50,715 bases of DNA from Caballeronia hypogeia (GCF_001544875.2 NZ_FCOA02000044.1:1-50715), one strand, 5' to 3'; shown: positions 8,031-17,274, counted from the first letter of the stretch. The notes: generated by a model from the sequence alone, not told the origin. Program-made: numbers and translations.

Positions 8031-8960
8031 ATGTCCGATGCCGTCCAGCCGGCCGACCTCAGCTTCTTCTCCACGCTGTCCGCCGCTGGCAGCCTGAGTG
8101 CGGCCGCGCGTGAACTCGGACTCACGGCCGCCGCTGTCAGCAAGCGCTTGTCGCAGATGGAGGCGCGCGCGGGCGTGGCGCTCGTCAATCGCACCACGCG
8201 CCGGATGATGCTCACGCCGGAAGGCGAGCTTTACCTCGAACACGCGCGCCGCATTCTCGACGAAATCGACGTGCTCTCCGAACTCCTCGGCTCCGCGAAA
8301 CAGACTCCGAAAGGTCTGCTGCGCGTCAATGCGACGCTCGGCTTCGGGCGCAGTCACGTCGCGCCGCTGATCTCCCGATTCAGCCGGCGCTATCCGCAGG
8401 TTTCCGTGCAGCTCCAGTTGTCGGTGACGCCGCCGCCCCTGACCGACGATAAATTCGACGTCTGCATCCGCTTCGGCGAGCCGCCCGACACGCGGGTCAT
8501 CGCGCGGCGTCTGGCCGCCAACCGGCGTCTTTTATGCGCCGCGCCTTCGTATATCGAAGCGCACGGCATGCCGCTCGTCGCGCACGATCTGACGCGGCAT
8601 AACTGCATCGGCATACGTCAGGGCGACGAAGCCTATGGCGTGTGGCGTCTGACATCCGGACGAGGCGCGGCGCGCAAGACGGAGGCGGTGAGAATCAACG
8701 GCACGCTCACGACGAACGATGGCGAGATCGCCGTCAAATGGGCGCTGGAAGGCCACGGCATCCTGATGCGCGCCGAATGGGATCTCAAGCCCTATCTCGC
8801 CGATGGCTCGCTCGTGCGCTTGCTCCCCGATCACGAAACGCCAAACGCCGACATCTTCGCGGTGTATTCGCCGCGCCATCAGATGTCGAATCGCATCCGT
8901 TCGTTCGTGGATTTCATCGCGGAAGAACTGGCGGGCGAGGTGAACGAAATCGTTCGATGA
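8031..8960 (+). CDS. LysR-family transcriptional regulator
   Basis: 309 residues. The N-terminal helix-turn-helix covers residues about 8-65 (FSTLSAAGSLSAAARELGLT, then AVSKRLSQME). The C-terminal periplasmic-binding-like effector domain starts near residue 90 with the GLLRVNATLGFGRSHVAPLI segment found in the CrgA/TtdR-like branch. It is divergent from the MFS/CoA-transferase operon and probably controls it. It ends 6 bp from the stop of a clearly paralogous LysR gene on the other strand; by eye the two proteins agree at roughly half of their positions, including LEGHG-LMRAEWD near residue 245. The effector is unknown. Confidence 0.92.
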   Translation: MSDAVQPADLSFFSTLSAAGSLSAAARELGLTAAAVSKRLSQMEARAGVALVNRTTRRMMLTPEGELYLEHARRILDEIDVLSELLGSAKQTPKGLLRVNATLGFGRSHVAPLISRFSRRYPQVSVQLQLSVTPPPLTDDKFDVCIRFGEPPDTRVIARRLAANRRLLCAAPSYIEAHGMPLVAHDLTRHNCIGIRQGDEAYGVWRLTSGRGAARKTEAVRINGTLTTNDGEIAVKWALEGHGILMRAEWDLKPYLADGSLVRLLPDHETPNADIFAVYSPRHQMSNRIRSFVDFIAEELAGEVNEIVR

Positions 8961-8966
8961 ACCTGG

Positions 8967-9890
8967 CTACCACGGCGAGCCGACCGGCGCGGGCCCATCC
9001 GCATGCTGGCCCAGATAGCCGCGCAGATGCTCGACGAAAACCGCCACTTTCGCCGACAGATTCAGCCGTTCGGGATAGACCGCGTAGATATCGGCGGGCG
9101 GCGTGTCGTACTCGCCCAGCACCTGCACCAGCCGCCCACTGCGCAGATATTTCGCGATATCCCATTCGGCGCGCATGAGCACGCCGTGACCTTCGAGAGC
9201 CCAGTTCAGCGCCACTTCGCCGTCGTTGGTGCTGAGCTTGCCGTGGACCTTCACCGTTTCCGTGCGCCCGCCTCGGCTCAAACGCCAGTTTCCGTAAGCG
9301 GCCTCGTTCTGGCGCAGCACGATGCACTGATGCGACGTCAGATCGTGCGGATGAACCGGCTCGCCCGCCGTTCGCAAATAACCCGGCGACGCCACCAGCA
9401 GACGCCGGTTCGACGCGATCTTCTTGGCTATCAGACGCGAATCCGGCATTTCGCCGAAGCGCACGGAAACGTCGATGCTCTCGTCCGGCAGACTGATCGG
9501 CCGATCCGTCAGATGTAATTGCACCTCGACATCGGGATACGCCTCGCTGAATTCCGAAATGGCCGGCCCGATATACGACCGGCCGAAGCCCAGCGGCGCG
9601 TTCACCCGCAACAAGCCCTTCGGCGCCGCCCGGCTGCTCGAAACGAGCTGCTCCATGTCGTCGATATCGCTCAGGATGCGCTGCGCATTCGCGAAATACA
9701 CCTCGCCTTCGCTCGTCAGGCTGATGCGCCGCGTCGTCCGGTTGAGCAGGCGCACGCCCAGCCGGTCTTCGAGCGAGGAAAGCCGCCGCGAGACCGCCGG
9801 AGGCGTGAGGTTCAGCTCCCGCGCGGTGGCGGCGAGGCTGCCTTGCTTGACCAGCAGGCAGAAGAAACCCAGTTCCGAGTCCGTGCTCAT
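8967..9890 (-). CDS. LysR-family regulator, probable tartrate-operon regulator (TtdR-like)
   Basis: 307 residues with an N-terminal LysR helix-turn-helix (FFCLLVKQGSLAATARELNLT and AVSRRLSSLEDRLGVRLL) and an effector domain from about residue 88 (GLLRVNAPLGFGRSYIGPAI). It is transcribed away from the tartrate carrier/ttdAB operon, with a 143-bp shared promoter region, which is the classical arrangement for a LysR activator of that operon. In E. coli a LysR protein (TtdR/Dan) also sits beside ttdAB. It is a tail-to-tail paralogue of the LysR gene at 8031-8960. The regulatory assignment is from position. Confidence 0.85.
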   Translation of the reverse strand: MSTDSELGFFCLLVKQGSLAATARELNLTPPAVSRRLSSLEDRLGVRLLNRTTRRISLTSEGEVYFANAQRILSDIDDMEQLVSSSRAAPKGLLRVNAPLGFGRSYIGPAISEFSEAYPDVEVQLHLTDRPISLPDESIDVSVRFGEMPDSRLIAKKIASNRRLLVASPGYLRTAGEPVHPHDLTSHQCIVLRQNEAAYGNWRLSRGGRTETVKVHGKLSTNDGEVALNWALEGHGVLMRAEWDIAKYLRSGRLVQVLGEYDTPPADIYAVYPERLNLSAKVAVFVEHLRGYLGQHADGPAPVGSPW

Positions 9891-10033
9891 TCGTGATTTT
9901 TTTGCAATGATGTTTTAAGTTTAGGTCGATTCATACGCGTTTCCAACGGTTTTAACCTTCGTTCCAGGCTCACGTAAAGCCCAAAGCCGCATCAGACGGT
10001 TTCGACACCTGTTTTTGGAACTGGAGACATTCC

Positions 10034-11335
10034 ATGGAAATGGACCTGGAGAAGCGCACCCTGCGCAAGGTCAGCTGGCGCATCGTGCCATTCATCATGC
10101 TGCTGTATTTCATCGCGTACATCGACCGGGTCAACATCGGCTTCGCGTCGCTCACGATGAAAACCGATCTCGGCTTCACCGCATCGATTCTCGGCTTCGG
10201 CGCCGGCATCTTCTTCTGGGGCTACTTTCTGTTCGAAGTGCCCTCCAATATCGTGCTGCACAAGGTCGGCGCGCGCATGTGGATCGCCCGAGTCATGGTG
10301 ACGTGGGGCATCATTTCCGCGTGCATGGCCTTCGTCAAAGGGCCGACCAGCTTCTACATCGTCCGCTTCCTGCTCGGCGCGGCCGAAGCCGGTTTCTTCC
10401 CCGGCATCATTCTCTATCTCAGCTACTGGTTTCCCGCGCGGCATCGCGCCAGCGTGACGGCCTTCTTCATGGCCGCCGCGCCGATTTCGACCGCGCTCGG
10501 CTCGCCGCTTTCCGCCGCTTTGCTGGAGATGAACGGCGTGATGGGCCTGCACGGCTGGCAGTGGCTGTTCGTCATCGAAGCGGTGCCGGCCCTGATTCTC
10601 GGCGTCGTGGTCTTCTTCTACATGACCGACAAGCCTGAAAAGGCCAAGTGGCTGCAAGACGACGAACGCGCCTGGCTCGTCGGCGTCATGAATGCGGAAG
10701 CGGCGGGCCGCGCCACCGGCGCCAAGCACGGCATCATCAGCGGGCTGGCCAATCCCCGCGTGCTCGCGCTGTCGCTGATCTACTTCGGCACCTCGGCCGG
10801 TTTGTACACGCTCGGCATCTGGGCGCCGCAGATCATCAAGCACCTGGGCGTCTCGTCGATGACGGTCGGCCTCCTCAATGCGATTCCGCCCATCGTCTCC
10901 GTCGTCGCGATGGTCATCTGGTCGCGTCACTCGGATCGCACCGGCGAGCGCACCTGGCACGTCGTTCTGGCATGCGTGGCCGCCGCCATCGGTCTCATCG
11001 TCGCGGCGATGGCGGGCAGCGTGGTCGGCCTGATCGCGGCGCTGACGCTCGTGAATATCGGCATCAGTTGCGCCAAGCCGCCGCTCTGGACCATGCCGAC
11101 GATGTTCCTCTCGGGCGCCGCCGCCGCCACGGGCATCGCGACCATCAATTCGATCGGCAATCTGGGCGGCTTCGCCGGGCCTGCTGTGATCGGCTGGATC
11201 AAGGAATCGACCGGCAGCTATTCGGGCGGACTCTACTTCGTCGCCGGCCTTCTCGTGATGTCCGCTGTTCTCACCCTGCTGCTCGCCCGTTCGCAAAGAA
11301 CGCCGGTTTCCGCCGGCAACGCAGCCGCGCACTGA
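10034..11335 (+). CDS. MFS transporter of the anion:cation symporter family, probable tartrate carrier
   Basis: 433 residues with about 12 membrane helices. The start MEMDLEKRTLRKVSWRIVPF followed by a first helix with AYIDRVNIGFAS is diagnostic of the ACS branch of the major facilitator superfamily (tartrate, phthalate and hexuronate carriers). GGAG lies eight bases before the ATG. ttdA begins 47 nt downstream, so the carrier very probably imports the substrate of TtdAB, L(+)-tartrate. E. coli uses an unrelated antiporter (TtdT) for the same step, whereas ACS carriers fill this role in other proteobacteria. Inner membrane. Confidence 0.9.
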   Translation: MEMDLEKRTLRKVSWRIVPFIMLLYFIAYIDRVNIGFASLTMKTDLGFTASILGFGAGIFFWGYFLFEVPSNIVLHKVGARMWIARVMVTWGIISACMAFVKGPTSFYIVRFLLGAAEAGFFPGIILYLSYWFPARHRASVTAFFMAAAPISTALGSPLSAALLEMNGVMGLHGWQWLFVIEAVPALILGVVVFFYMTDKPEKAKWLQDDERAWLVGVMNAEAAGRATGAKHGIISGLANPRVLALSLIYFGTSAGLYTLGIWAPQIIKHLGVSSMTVGLLNAIPPIVSVVAMVIWSRHSDRTGERTWHVVLACVAAAIGLIVAAMAGSVVGLIAALTLVNIGISCAKPPLWTMPTMFLSGAAAATGIATINSIGNLGGFAGPAVIGWIKESTGSYSGGLYFVAGLLVMSAVLTLLLARSQRTPVSAGNAAAH

Positions 11336-11382
11336 AAGACACAAGACCGTCCCCCACTCAATACGTCGTAGAGGAATGCAAG

Positions 11383-12282
11383 ATGGAAAAGGAAGCAGCC
11401 ATCCAGTCCGTGACGGACACCATGGCGAAGTTCACCGCGTATATCGGCAAGCGTCTGCCCAAGGACGTCAAGGCCAAGCTCGCTGAACTGCGCACGCTGG
11501 AAACGAATCCGCTGGCCAAGTCGGTTTATGACTCGATGCACAGCAACCAGGAAGCAGCCGACAAGCTGAATCGTCCGAGCTGCCAGGACACGGGCGTGAT
11601 CCAGTATTTCGTCGAAGCGGGCGCGAACTTTCCGCTGCTCGGCGAACTCGAGGAAATCCTTCAGGAAGCGACCGCCGGCGCGACCAAGCTCGGCCCGCTG
11701 CGCCACAACGCGGTCGAAACGTTCGATGAAAAGAACACCGGCACCAACACCGGCACGCAGATTCCGTGGCTCGACTGGCGCATCGTTCCCGAAAAGGACA
11801 GCTGCACCATCGACGTGTACATGGCCGGCGGCGGCTGCACGCTGCCGGGCGCGGCGAAGGTTCTGATGCCGGGTCAGGGATACGAAGGCGTCGCTGAATT
11901 CGTGATGGATGTGATTACCGAGCGCGGCGTCAACGCGTGTCCGCCGCTGCTCGTCGGCGTCGGTGTATCGACTTCGGTGGAAACCGCCGCGCGTCTTTCG
12001 AAGCTCGCGATCCTGCGTCCGGTGGATTCCAAAAGCTCGAACCCGCGCGCCGCGCTCATGGAAGACCTGCTCGAACAAGGTCTCAACGAAGTGGGCATCG
12101 GCCCGCAAGGTCTGACGGGCAATAACAGCGTGATGGGCGTGAACATCGAATCGTCCGCGCGTCATCCTTCGACGATCGGCGTCGCCATCAACACCGGATG
12201 CTGGGCGCATCGACGCGGCAAGATCCGCATCAACGCCGACATGTCCTACGAAATCCTCTCGCACGAAGGAGTGGTGCTGTGA
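11383..12282 (+). CDS. ttdA: L(+)-tartrate dehydratase subunit alpha
   Basis: 299 residues, nearly the length of E. coli TtdA (303) and similar along its whole length: LNRPSCQDTG, LRHNAVE-FDE-NTG, YMAGGGCTLPG, VNACPPLLVGVG, GLTGNNSVMGV and INTGCWAHRRG all align. Cys67, Cys186 and Cys273 are the expected ligands of the 4Fe-4S cluster of class I (two-subunit) hydro-lyases. With TtdB it dehydrates L(+)-tartrate to oxaloacetate. GAGGA lies seven bases before the ATG. Two-subunit class I fumarases with mesaconase activity are related, so fumarate or mesaconate activity cannot be excluded, but the sequence is closer to TtdA. Confidence 0.93.
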   Translation: MEKEAAIQSVTDTMAKFTAYIGKRLPKDVKAKLAELRTLETNPLAKSVYDSMHSNQEAADKLNRPSCQDTGVIQYFVEAGANFPLLGELEEILQEATAGATKLGPLRHNAVETFDEKNTGTNTGTQIPWLDWRIVPEKDSCTIDVYMAGGGCTLPGAAKVLMPGQGYEGVAEFVMDVITERGVNACPPLLVGVGVSTSVETAARLSKLAILRPVDSKSSNPRAALMEDLLEQGLNEVGIGPQGLTGNNSVMGVNIESSARHPSTIGVAINTGCWAHRRGKIRINADMSYEILSHEGVVL

Positions 12283-12887
12283 AAAAGATTCTGACTACGC
12301 CCATCAAGAGCGAAGACCTCGAGGACCTGAAAGTTGGCGATGTCGTCTATCTGACGGGACGGCTGGTGACGTGCCGCGACGTCGCGCACCGCAGACTGAT
12401 CGAGCAGGGACGCGAGCTCCCGGTCGATCTGAACGGCGGCGCGATCTTTCATGCTGGTCCCATCGTGCGCAAGAAGGACGACGGCAACTTCGAGATGGTC
12501 TCCATCGGTCCGACGACGAGTATGCGCATGGAGAAGTTCGAGCGCGAGTTCATCGAGCAGACGGGTGTGAAGCTGATCGTCGGCAAAGGCGGCATGGGTC
12601 CGGAAACGGCGGCCGGCTGCATGGAGCACAAGGCCGTTCACGCGATCTTTCCCGGCGGATGCGCCGTGCTCGCCGCGACGCTCGTCGAGGAGATCGAAGG
12701 CGCGGAATGGCAGGATCTTGGCATGCCGGAAACGCTGTGGATCAATCGCGTGAAGGAGTTCGGACCGCTCATCATCTCGATCGACACCAAGGGCAACAAT
12801 CTGATTCAGGATAACAAGACGGTCTTCAACGATCGCAAGAAGCCGATCCTGGAGAAGATCAGCAAGGAACTGAGCTTCATCAAGTAA
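12279..12887 (+). CDS. ttdB: L(+)-tartrate dehydratase subunit beta
   Basis: 202 residues starting at a GTG that overlaps the ttdA stop codon (GTGA), so translation is coupled and a 1:1 subunit ratio is expected. The N-terminus (V/M)KKILTTPIKSEDLEDLKVGD is nearly identical to E. coli TtdB, as are VTCRDVAHRRLIE, IFHAGPIVRK, GPTTSMRME-FEREFIEQTG, GKGGMGP and GCAVLAAT. TtdB forms the swivelling beta domain that completes the active site with the Fe-S subunit. The next gene (porin) is convergent and a hairpin lies between them. Confidence 0.94.
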   Translation: MKKILTTPIKSEDLEDLKVGDVVYLTGRLVTCRDVAHRRLIEQGRELPVDLNGGAIFHAGPIVRKKDDGNFEMVSIGPTTSMRMEKFEREFIEQTGVKLIVGKGGMGPETAAGCMEHKAVHAIFPGGCAVLAATLVEEIEGAEWQDLGMPETLWINRVKEFGPLIISIDTKGNNLIQDNKTVFNDRKKPILEKISKELSFIK

Positions 12888-12897
12888 GCGGTCTAAA

Positions 12898-12933
12898 CGG
12901 CGGAACGGCGCTGCATGATGCGCCGCTCCGCCG
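12898..12933. terminator. Hairpin between convergent ttdB and porin genes
   Basis: A 13-bp stem (12898-12910 with 12921-12933, one mismatch) closes a 10-nt loop. Read on the minus strand it is followed by TTTAG, so it looks more like an intrinsic terminator for the porin operon than for ttdB; in the plus direction no T run follows. It sits midway between two convergent stop codons, where a bidirectional terminator is expected. Confidence 0.6.
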
Positions 12934-12941
12934 CGACCGCA

Positions 12942-14078
12942 TCAGAACGCATGCCGGATACCGGCCATCACGCCGAGCTGACTCACGCCCGCGTTGGGCG
13001 TGGTGCCGGGGCCGCCCTGACTCAGCGTGTAGCGCGCCTTCGCGCTGTTGAAGATATAGCCGCTCTGCAGATAGACGGCCGTGCGCTTGGACAGCAGATA
13101 CGTGCCGCGCAATGCGGTGAGCGTCGCGCGCGTGTCCTGATCCGAATCGATGGTGCGATACACGCCGCCATCGAGCACGATGGTCGGCGTCACGTAGTAC
13201 GTGCCCGTCAGAAAGTAGATGTCGGTGCGCACGTCGGCGAGTCCGGGCGACACGGTCTGCACGCGCCGCCCGAGCCAGCCGCCGCCCACCTTCAGTTGCC
13301 CCACCTTGAAATAGCCGTTCAGTTGCGTGCGCGCGTCCTTGTCTCCGCTGTTGGTAAGCGGAATCGGCGCGAGGCCGTTGAAGATGTTGGCCGCCGCTCC
13401 CGGTCCGCCGCGCTGCTCGTCGTACGATGCCGCGACGCCGAACGCGCTCGCGTCGTAACGCAGCAACACCGACCATTGCTTGCACGCGTTGTAGTCGCCG
13501 GGAATCGCGCCCGCGCAGGTGCCCTGTCCCGGCGAGTTGCCTGTGCCTGCGGAATCGCGTCCGAACGCATACGTCGCGCCCGCCGTGACGCCGCTGAACG
13601 TGCCCTTCCACGCGACGGTGTTGTCGCTGCGCGCGTTCGGGATATACGCATCGATCGAGCCCACGCCGCCGTAGATGTCGGGGCCGAGCTGATCGGCATC
13701 GACGATCGCCCAGTACGACATCGTGTATTGCCGCCCGAAGGTGAGCGTGCCGAAGCGGCTCGACAGACCGACCCACGCCTGCCGTCCGAATAGACGACCG
13801 CCCTGATTGATGTCGCCGGAGCGCACGTTGAAGCCGTTCTCCAGCGTGAAGATCGCCGCATAGCCGCCGCCCAGGTCCTCGGTGCCGCGCAAGCCCCAGC
13901 GCGACGGCACCGAGCCCGTGATGCCAGGCATGCGCACGACCTTGTCGTCCGTCGGTCCGGCGTGCGTGACGAGTTCGATGCCGGTATCGAGAATCCCGTA
14001 CAGCGTGACGCTGCTTTGTGCGTGCGCGCCGCAGCTGAGCGCGAGCGCACCCGCTGCTGTCATCAGCTTGTGTTTCAT
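12942..14078 (-). CDS. Outer-membrane porin, Burkholderia trimeric type
   Basis: 378 residues from the ATG preceded by GGAG. A signal peptide (MKHKLMTAAGALALSCGAHA, cleaved before QSSVTLYG) is followed by the QSSVTLYGILDTGI start that is diagnostic of Burkholderia/Neisseria-type general porins (OmpC-like 16-stranded barrels). Loop 3 holds the expected constriction region. The protein ends in Phe (RHAF), the outer-membrane assembly signal recognised by BamA. It is the last gene of the aromatic-catabolism operon (40 nt after the dioxygenase-like gene), so it may allow entry of the aromatic substrate through the outer membrane. Confidence 0.93.
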   Translation of the reverse strand: MKHKLMTAAGALALSCGAHAQSSVTLYGILDTGIELVTHAGPTDDKVVRMPGITGSVPSRWGLRGTEDLGGGYAAIFTLENGFNVRSGDINQGGRLFGRQAWVGLSSRFGTLTFGRQYTMSYWAIVDADQLGPDIYGGVGSIDAYIPNARSDNTVAWKGTFSGVTAGATYAFGRDSAGTGNSPGQGTCAGAIPGDYNACKQWSVLLRYDASAFGVAASYDEQRGGPGAAANIFNGLAPIPLTNSGDKDARTQLNGYFKVGQLKVGGGWLGRRVQTVSPGLADVRTDIYFLTGTYYVTPTIVLDGGVYRTIDSDQDTRATLTALRGTYLLSKRTAVYLQSGYIFNSAKARYTLSQGGPGTTPNAGVSQLGVMAGIRHAF

Positions 14079-14118
14079 GTCTCCGTCCTTGTTTCGTTTT
14101 GTCGTTATGCGAGGCGCG

Positions 14119-15039
14119 TCATGCCTCGGTATTGCGTATGAAGTTGTCGGGCACGGGCGGGCCCCACAGATAGAGCGAGTCTTCCGGCGCGAAATCGCCC
14201 GCAGGCCATGCATGCCCCGCCGAAACGAAATCGATATCCGCCGAGTACTCGCAGAACGAGCCCCACGGATCTTCGACGTAGTGGAAGTAGTTCGAGCCGA
14301 GCACGTGCCGCCCCGTGCCCCAGCCTTTCGCGTACCCGGCGGCGGCCATTTGCGCGCCGCCCTCGCCCACGCGATTCACATCGTCCACGTCCCACGCGGC
14401 GTGATGCCAGCCGCGCGCGCTGCTCTTGGCGAACGCGAGCAGATGATGGTCGCTGCCATGTGGCGCGTGCGTGAACGCGATGATGTCGAGCGACTTGTCG
14501 GAGAGACGCAGGCCCAGCGCGTCCCGATAGAACGCGAGCGCGCGCAGAACGTCGGGCGAGAACAGCAGCACATGCGAGAGCCGGTTCGGCGTGACCTTCA
14601 TCACTGCGGAGCGCGTGCAGTTGCCGCGTGTATCGGCGGGTGCGCCTTCGATTGCATGCCGCTTCTTCGATGACGGACTCGTCTTCGTCCCCGCCTTCAC
14701 CTGAATCAGATTGCCGTCCGGATCGTGGAACCAGAATCCGGCGCCGTCTTCCGGGACGAAGCGCGCACCGGCAGCTTCGGCTTGGGCACGCAGCGCATCG
14801 AAGTCCTGCTCGAAGCAGTTGAAGCTCAGATACGCGAGCGATCTGCGCGTCGAAGGAAGCACGCGCGCCCAGCGCCAGCCATCGGCGGCGCGCAGTTCGA
14901 GCGCTTCATCCTTCGCATGTGAAACATCGAGTCCGAACGCCGTGAAGAAGCGCGCCGCATCATCGATCGAAGGAACGTTCAGCGCGAAGTGATCGATCGA
15001 ATGGACAGCTACTTGCGATCTCGTTGTCGAACCGGTCAT
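14119..15039 (-). CDS. VOC-superfamily extradiol dioxygenase-like protein
   Basis: 306 residues from the ATG with GGAGG five bases upstream; an upstream in-frame ATG would overlap the previous gene. There are two vicinal-oxygen-chelate repeats (about 12-120 and 150-290). The C-terminal repeat keeps the likely iron ligands of type I extradiol enzymes: His156 (LSHVLLF), His212/213 (WHHAAWDV) and Glu264 (FCEYSAD). The family (BphC and catechol 2,3-dioxygenases) cleaves catechols next to the hydroxyls, producing semialdehydes or oxo acids. Beside a flavoprotein hydroxylase and an FAH-family hydrolase, meta-cleavage of a hydroxylated aromatic is the natural reading. The substrate is unknown. Confidence 0.82.
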   Translation of the reverse strand: MTGSTTRSQVAVHSIDHFALNVPSIDDAARFFTAFGLDVSHAKDEALELRAADGWRWARVLPSTRRSLAYLSFNCFEQDFDALRAQAEAAGARFVPEDGAGFWFHDPDGNLIQVKAGTKTSPSSKKRHAIEGAPADTRGNCTRSAVMKVTPNRLSHVLLFSPDVLRALAFYRDALGLRLSDKSLDIIAFTHAPHGSDHHLLAFAKSSARGWHHAAWDVDDVNRVGEGGAQMAAAGYAKGWGTGRHVLGSNYFHYVEDPWGSFCEYSADIDFVSAGHAWPAGDFAPEDSLYLWGPPVPDNFIRNTEA

Positions 15040-15055
15040 GACGACCTCCGTGTCC

Positions 15056-15904
15056 TTAGCGCGACGGTTCATCCGCGATCACGTTGCGCAACGTGCCCAT
15101 GCCCTCGACGCTCACTTCGCACACGTCGCCGGCCTTCATCAGCAACTTCGGCGTGCGCGCCCAGCCGATGCCCGAAGGCGTGCCCGCCACGATCACGTCG
15201 CCCGGTTCGAGCGTGATCGCCTCGCTGATGATGCTGATGAGCGAGGCCACGTCGAACACCATGTCGTCGGTGCTCGCGGACTGCACGATCTCGCCGTTCA
15301 CGCGCGTTTGCAGCAGCAGGCCCTTGATGCCCGCCGGAAGCTCCTCGGGCGTGATGAGATCCGGGCCGAACGCGCCGGTCGCGTCGAAGTTCTTGCCGAC
15401 GGTCCATTGCGGCGTCTTGAACTGATACTCGCGCACGGAGCCGTCGTTGAAGAGCGCGTAGCCCGCGACGTGACCGAGCGCGTCGTCCTTCGCGATATGA
15501 CGCCCGCCCCGGCCGATTACCACCGCGATCTCGCCCTCGTAGTCGAGGCCTTCCGAGTCGCTCACGCTCGGGCGAATCATCGGCTGATCGTGGGCGACGA
15601 GACTCGTGTTCACGCGCAGGAACAGCGTCGGATAGGCCGGCTGCTCGTAGTTGCTCTCCTTCGTGTGATCGGCGAAGTTGAGGCCCACGCACAGAATCTT
15701 GGACGGGCGCTGCAACGGCGGCAGCAGGTGCAGTCCGGCCATCGGCAGCTTGTCCTCGCTCGCCTGCGCGCGCGCCCATTCGTGCAGATCGACGCCGCGC
15801 GCCAGCACCGCTTCGAGAGACTCGTGGCCGAGCACGCGCACATCGTCGCCATCGCGCACGCCGAGCGTCGCGCGTCCGTCCTTCATGAAATTCACGAACC
15901 GCAT
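15056..15904 (-). CDS. Fumarylacetoacetate hydrolase family protein
   Basis: 282 residues starting at the ATG after AGGAAG. Residues 1-60 form a small N-terminal domain. The catalytic FAH fold begins at PSKILCVGLNFADHTKE, has the metal ligands in the DYEGEIAVVIG segment, and ends with GDVIVAGTPSGIGWARTP, the classic signature of acylpyruvate hydrolases and 2-oxo-hept-3-ene-dioate isomerases. It probably hydrolyses or isomerises the ring-cleavage product made by the neighbouring dioxygenase-like protein (17 nt gap). Fumarylpyruvate hydrolase is an alternative, but no gentisate dioxygenase is seen nearby. Confidence 0.9.
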   Translation of the reverse strand: MRFVNFMKDGRATLGVRDGDDVRVLGHESLEAVLARGVDLHEWARAQASEDKLPMAGLHLLPPLQRPSKILCVGLNFADHTKESNYEQPAYPTLFLRVNTSLVAHDQPMIRPSVSDSEGLDYEGEIAVVIGRGGRHIAKDDALGHVAGYALFNDGSVREYQFKTPQWTVGKNFDATGAFGPDLITPEELPAGIKGLLLQTRVNGEIVQSASTDDMVFDVASLISIISEAITLEPGDVIVAGTPSGIGWARTPKLLMKAGDVCEVSVEGMGTLRNVIADEPSR

Positions 15905-15945
15905 GTTTTCTTCCTTGTGGATTGAGATTGATTGGATCGGCGCCT

Positions 15946-17274
15946 TCAGGCGCGCGAGCGATACACCCAGCCGTTCGCGAGCATCGCCAGTCCCGCGACG
16001 ACGACCGGAGCTGCGAACACCGCGAACGCCGCCGTCAGCGAATGAAACGTGACGAGCAGGACGCCGCCCGTCATCGAGCCGATGATCGAGCCGACGCGCC
16101 CCACGCCGAGCGCCCAGCTCACGCCCGTGGCGCGCGCCGCTGTCGTATAGAAGCCCGCGACCAGCACGTTCGCGCCGGTCTGCGCGCCGGACAGCCCGAA
16201 GCCCGCCATGAATACGGTGAGATAGACGAGCACCGGTTCGCCGATCGCCAGGCCGATCAGCGCAATGGAAACCGCCGCGATCGCGTACGAGCCGGACAGC
16301 ACGAAGAACGGATTCATGCGATCCATCAGACGCGCGTTGACGAGCGAGCCCAGGGTGCCGCCGAGCGGCAGCATCGCGCCGACGCGGGCCGCATGCGATG
16401 CGTCGATACCCGCGCTCGTGATGACCGTCGGCAGCCAGCTGCTGACCTGGTAATAGACCCACAGCGTGCAGAAGAACGCGAGCCAGAGCAGCAGCGTGCC
16501 GGTGCGGTAGCGCGCCGAGAACAGCGTGCCGACGATGCTCTCGGGGGCGGTGCCGCGCGTCGCGTCGTCCGGCGCGACGGCTTCGAACGGCGTGTTCGCG
16601 TCGCCGGTCAGGCGCTCCATCACCCGGCGCGCTTCTTTCGCGTAGCGCGGCTTGCCGGCCATGAAGCGGATCGATTCGGGCAGCCACAACCAGATCACCG
16701 GCGCGAGCAGCAACGGAAACACGCCGCCGAAGATGAACACGCCCTGCCATCCGAAGCTCGGCAAAAGAATCGCCGCAACGGCGCCGCCGCCCGCGAGCCC
16801 TAGCGTGAAGCCGCAGAACATGAGCGTGACGCGCATCGCGCGGCCGCGCGCCGGGCTGAATTCTGACGACAGCGTGATCGAGTTCGGCATCGCGCCGCCA
16901 AGACCCGCGCCGGTGAGAAAGCGCAAGGCGACGAGCCATCCCGCCGAGGGCGCATAGGCGCACGCGAGACTTCCCAGGCCGAACAGGATCAGCGAGACCG
17001 TGATGACGCGCTTGCGGCCGATGCGATCCGCTAGCGGCCCGAACACGAAGCTGCCGACGGTCAGGCCGAAGAGTCCCGCGCCGAAGATCGGTCCGAGCTG
17101 CGCGGGCGTGAGCGCCCACTCCGACTTCAGCAACGGCGCGACATAGCCGACCGACGCGACATCGAAGCCATCCGCCGCGACGACGAGAAAGCAGAGAACG
17201 AGCGTGAGCACCTGGAGCGGCGAAGTCTTCGCTTCGTCGCCGGCGTTCGGTACTGCAACGGATTGCGCCTGCAT
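15946..17274 (-). CDS. MFS transporter, aromatic acid:H+ symporter type
   Basis: 442 residues and about 12 membrane helices. Helix 1 carries DGFDVASVGYVAP, matching the D-G-(Y/F)-D motif typical of AAHS carriers (PcaK, BenK, MhbT). GPLADRIGRKRV follows helix 2, and WLPESIRFM lies after helix 6. It lies between the hydroxylase and the FAH-family gene in a five-gene minus-strand operon and should import the aromatic acid substrate across the inner membrane. Confidence 0.9.
   Translation of the reverse strand: MQAQSVAVPNAGDEAKTSPLQVLTLVLCFLVVAADGFDVASVGYVAPLLKSEWALTPAQLGPIFGAGLFGLTVGSFVFGPLADRIGRKRVITVSLILFGLGSLACAYAPSAGWLVALRFLTGAGLGGAMPNSITLSSEFSPARGRAMRVTLMFCGFTLGLAGGGAVAAILLPSFGWQGVFIFGGVFPLLLAPVIWLWLPESIRFMAGKPRYAKEARRVMERLTGDANTPFEAVAPDDATRGTAPESIVGTLFSARYRTGTLLLWLAFFCTLWVYYQVSSWLPTVITSAGIDASHAARVGAMLPLGGTLGSLVNARLMDRMNPFFVLSGSYAIAAVSIALIGLAIGEPVLVYLTVFMAGFGLSGAQTGANVLVAGFYTTAARATGVSWALGVGRVGSIIGSMTGGVLLVTFHSLTAAFAVFAAPVVVAGLAMLANGWVYRSRA

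Noticed and set aside
11383..12887. Calling the two-subunit hydro-lyase a fumarase or mesaconase
   Set aside because: The sequences follow E. coli TtdA/TtdB closely end to end, and the operon has an ACS carrier and a LysR gene as in tartrate loci; fumarase-type activity remains only a side possibility.
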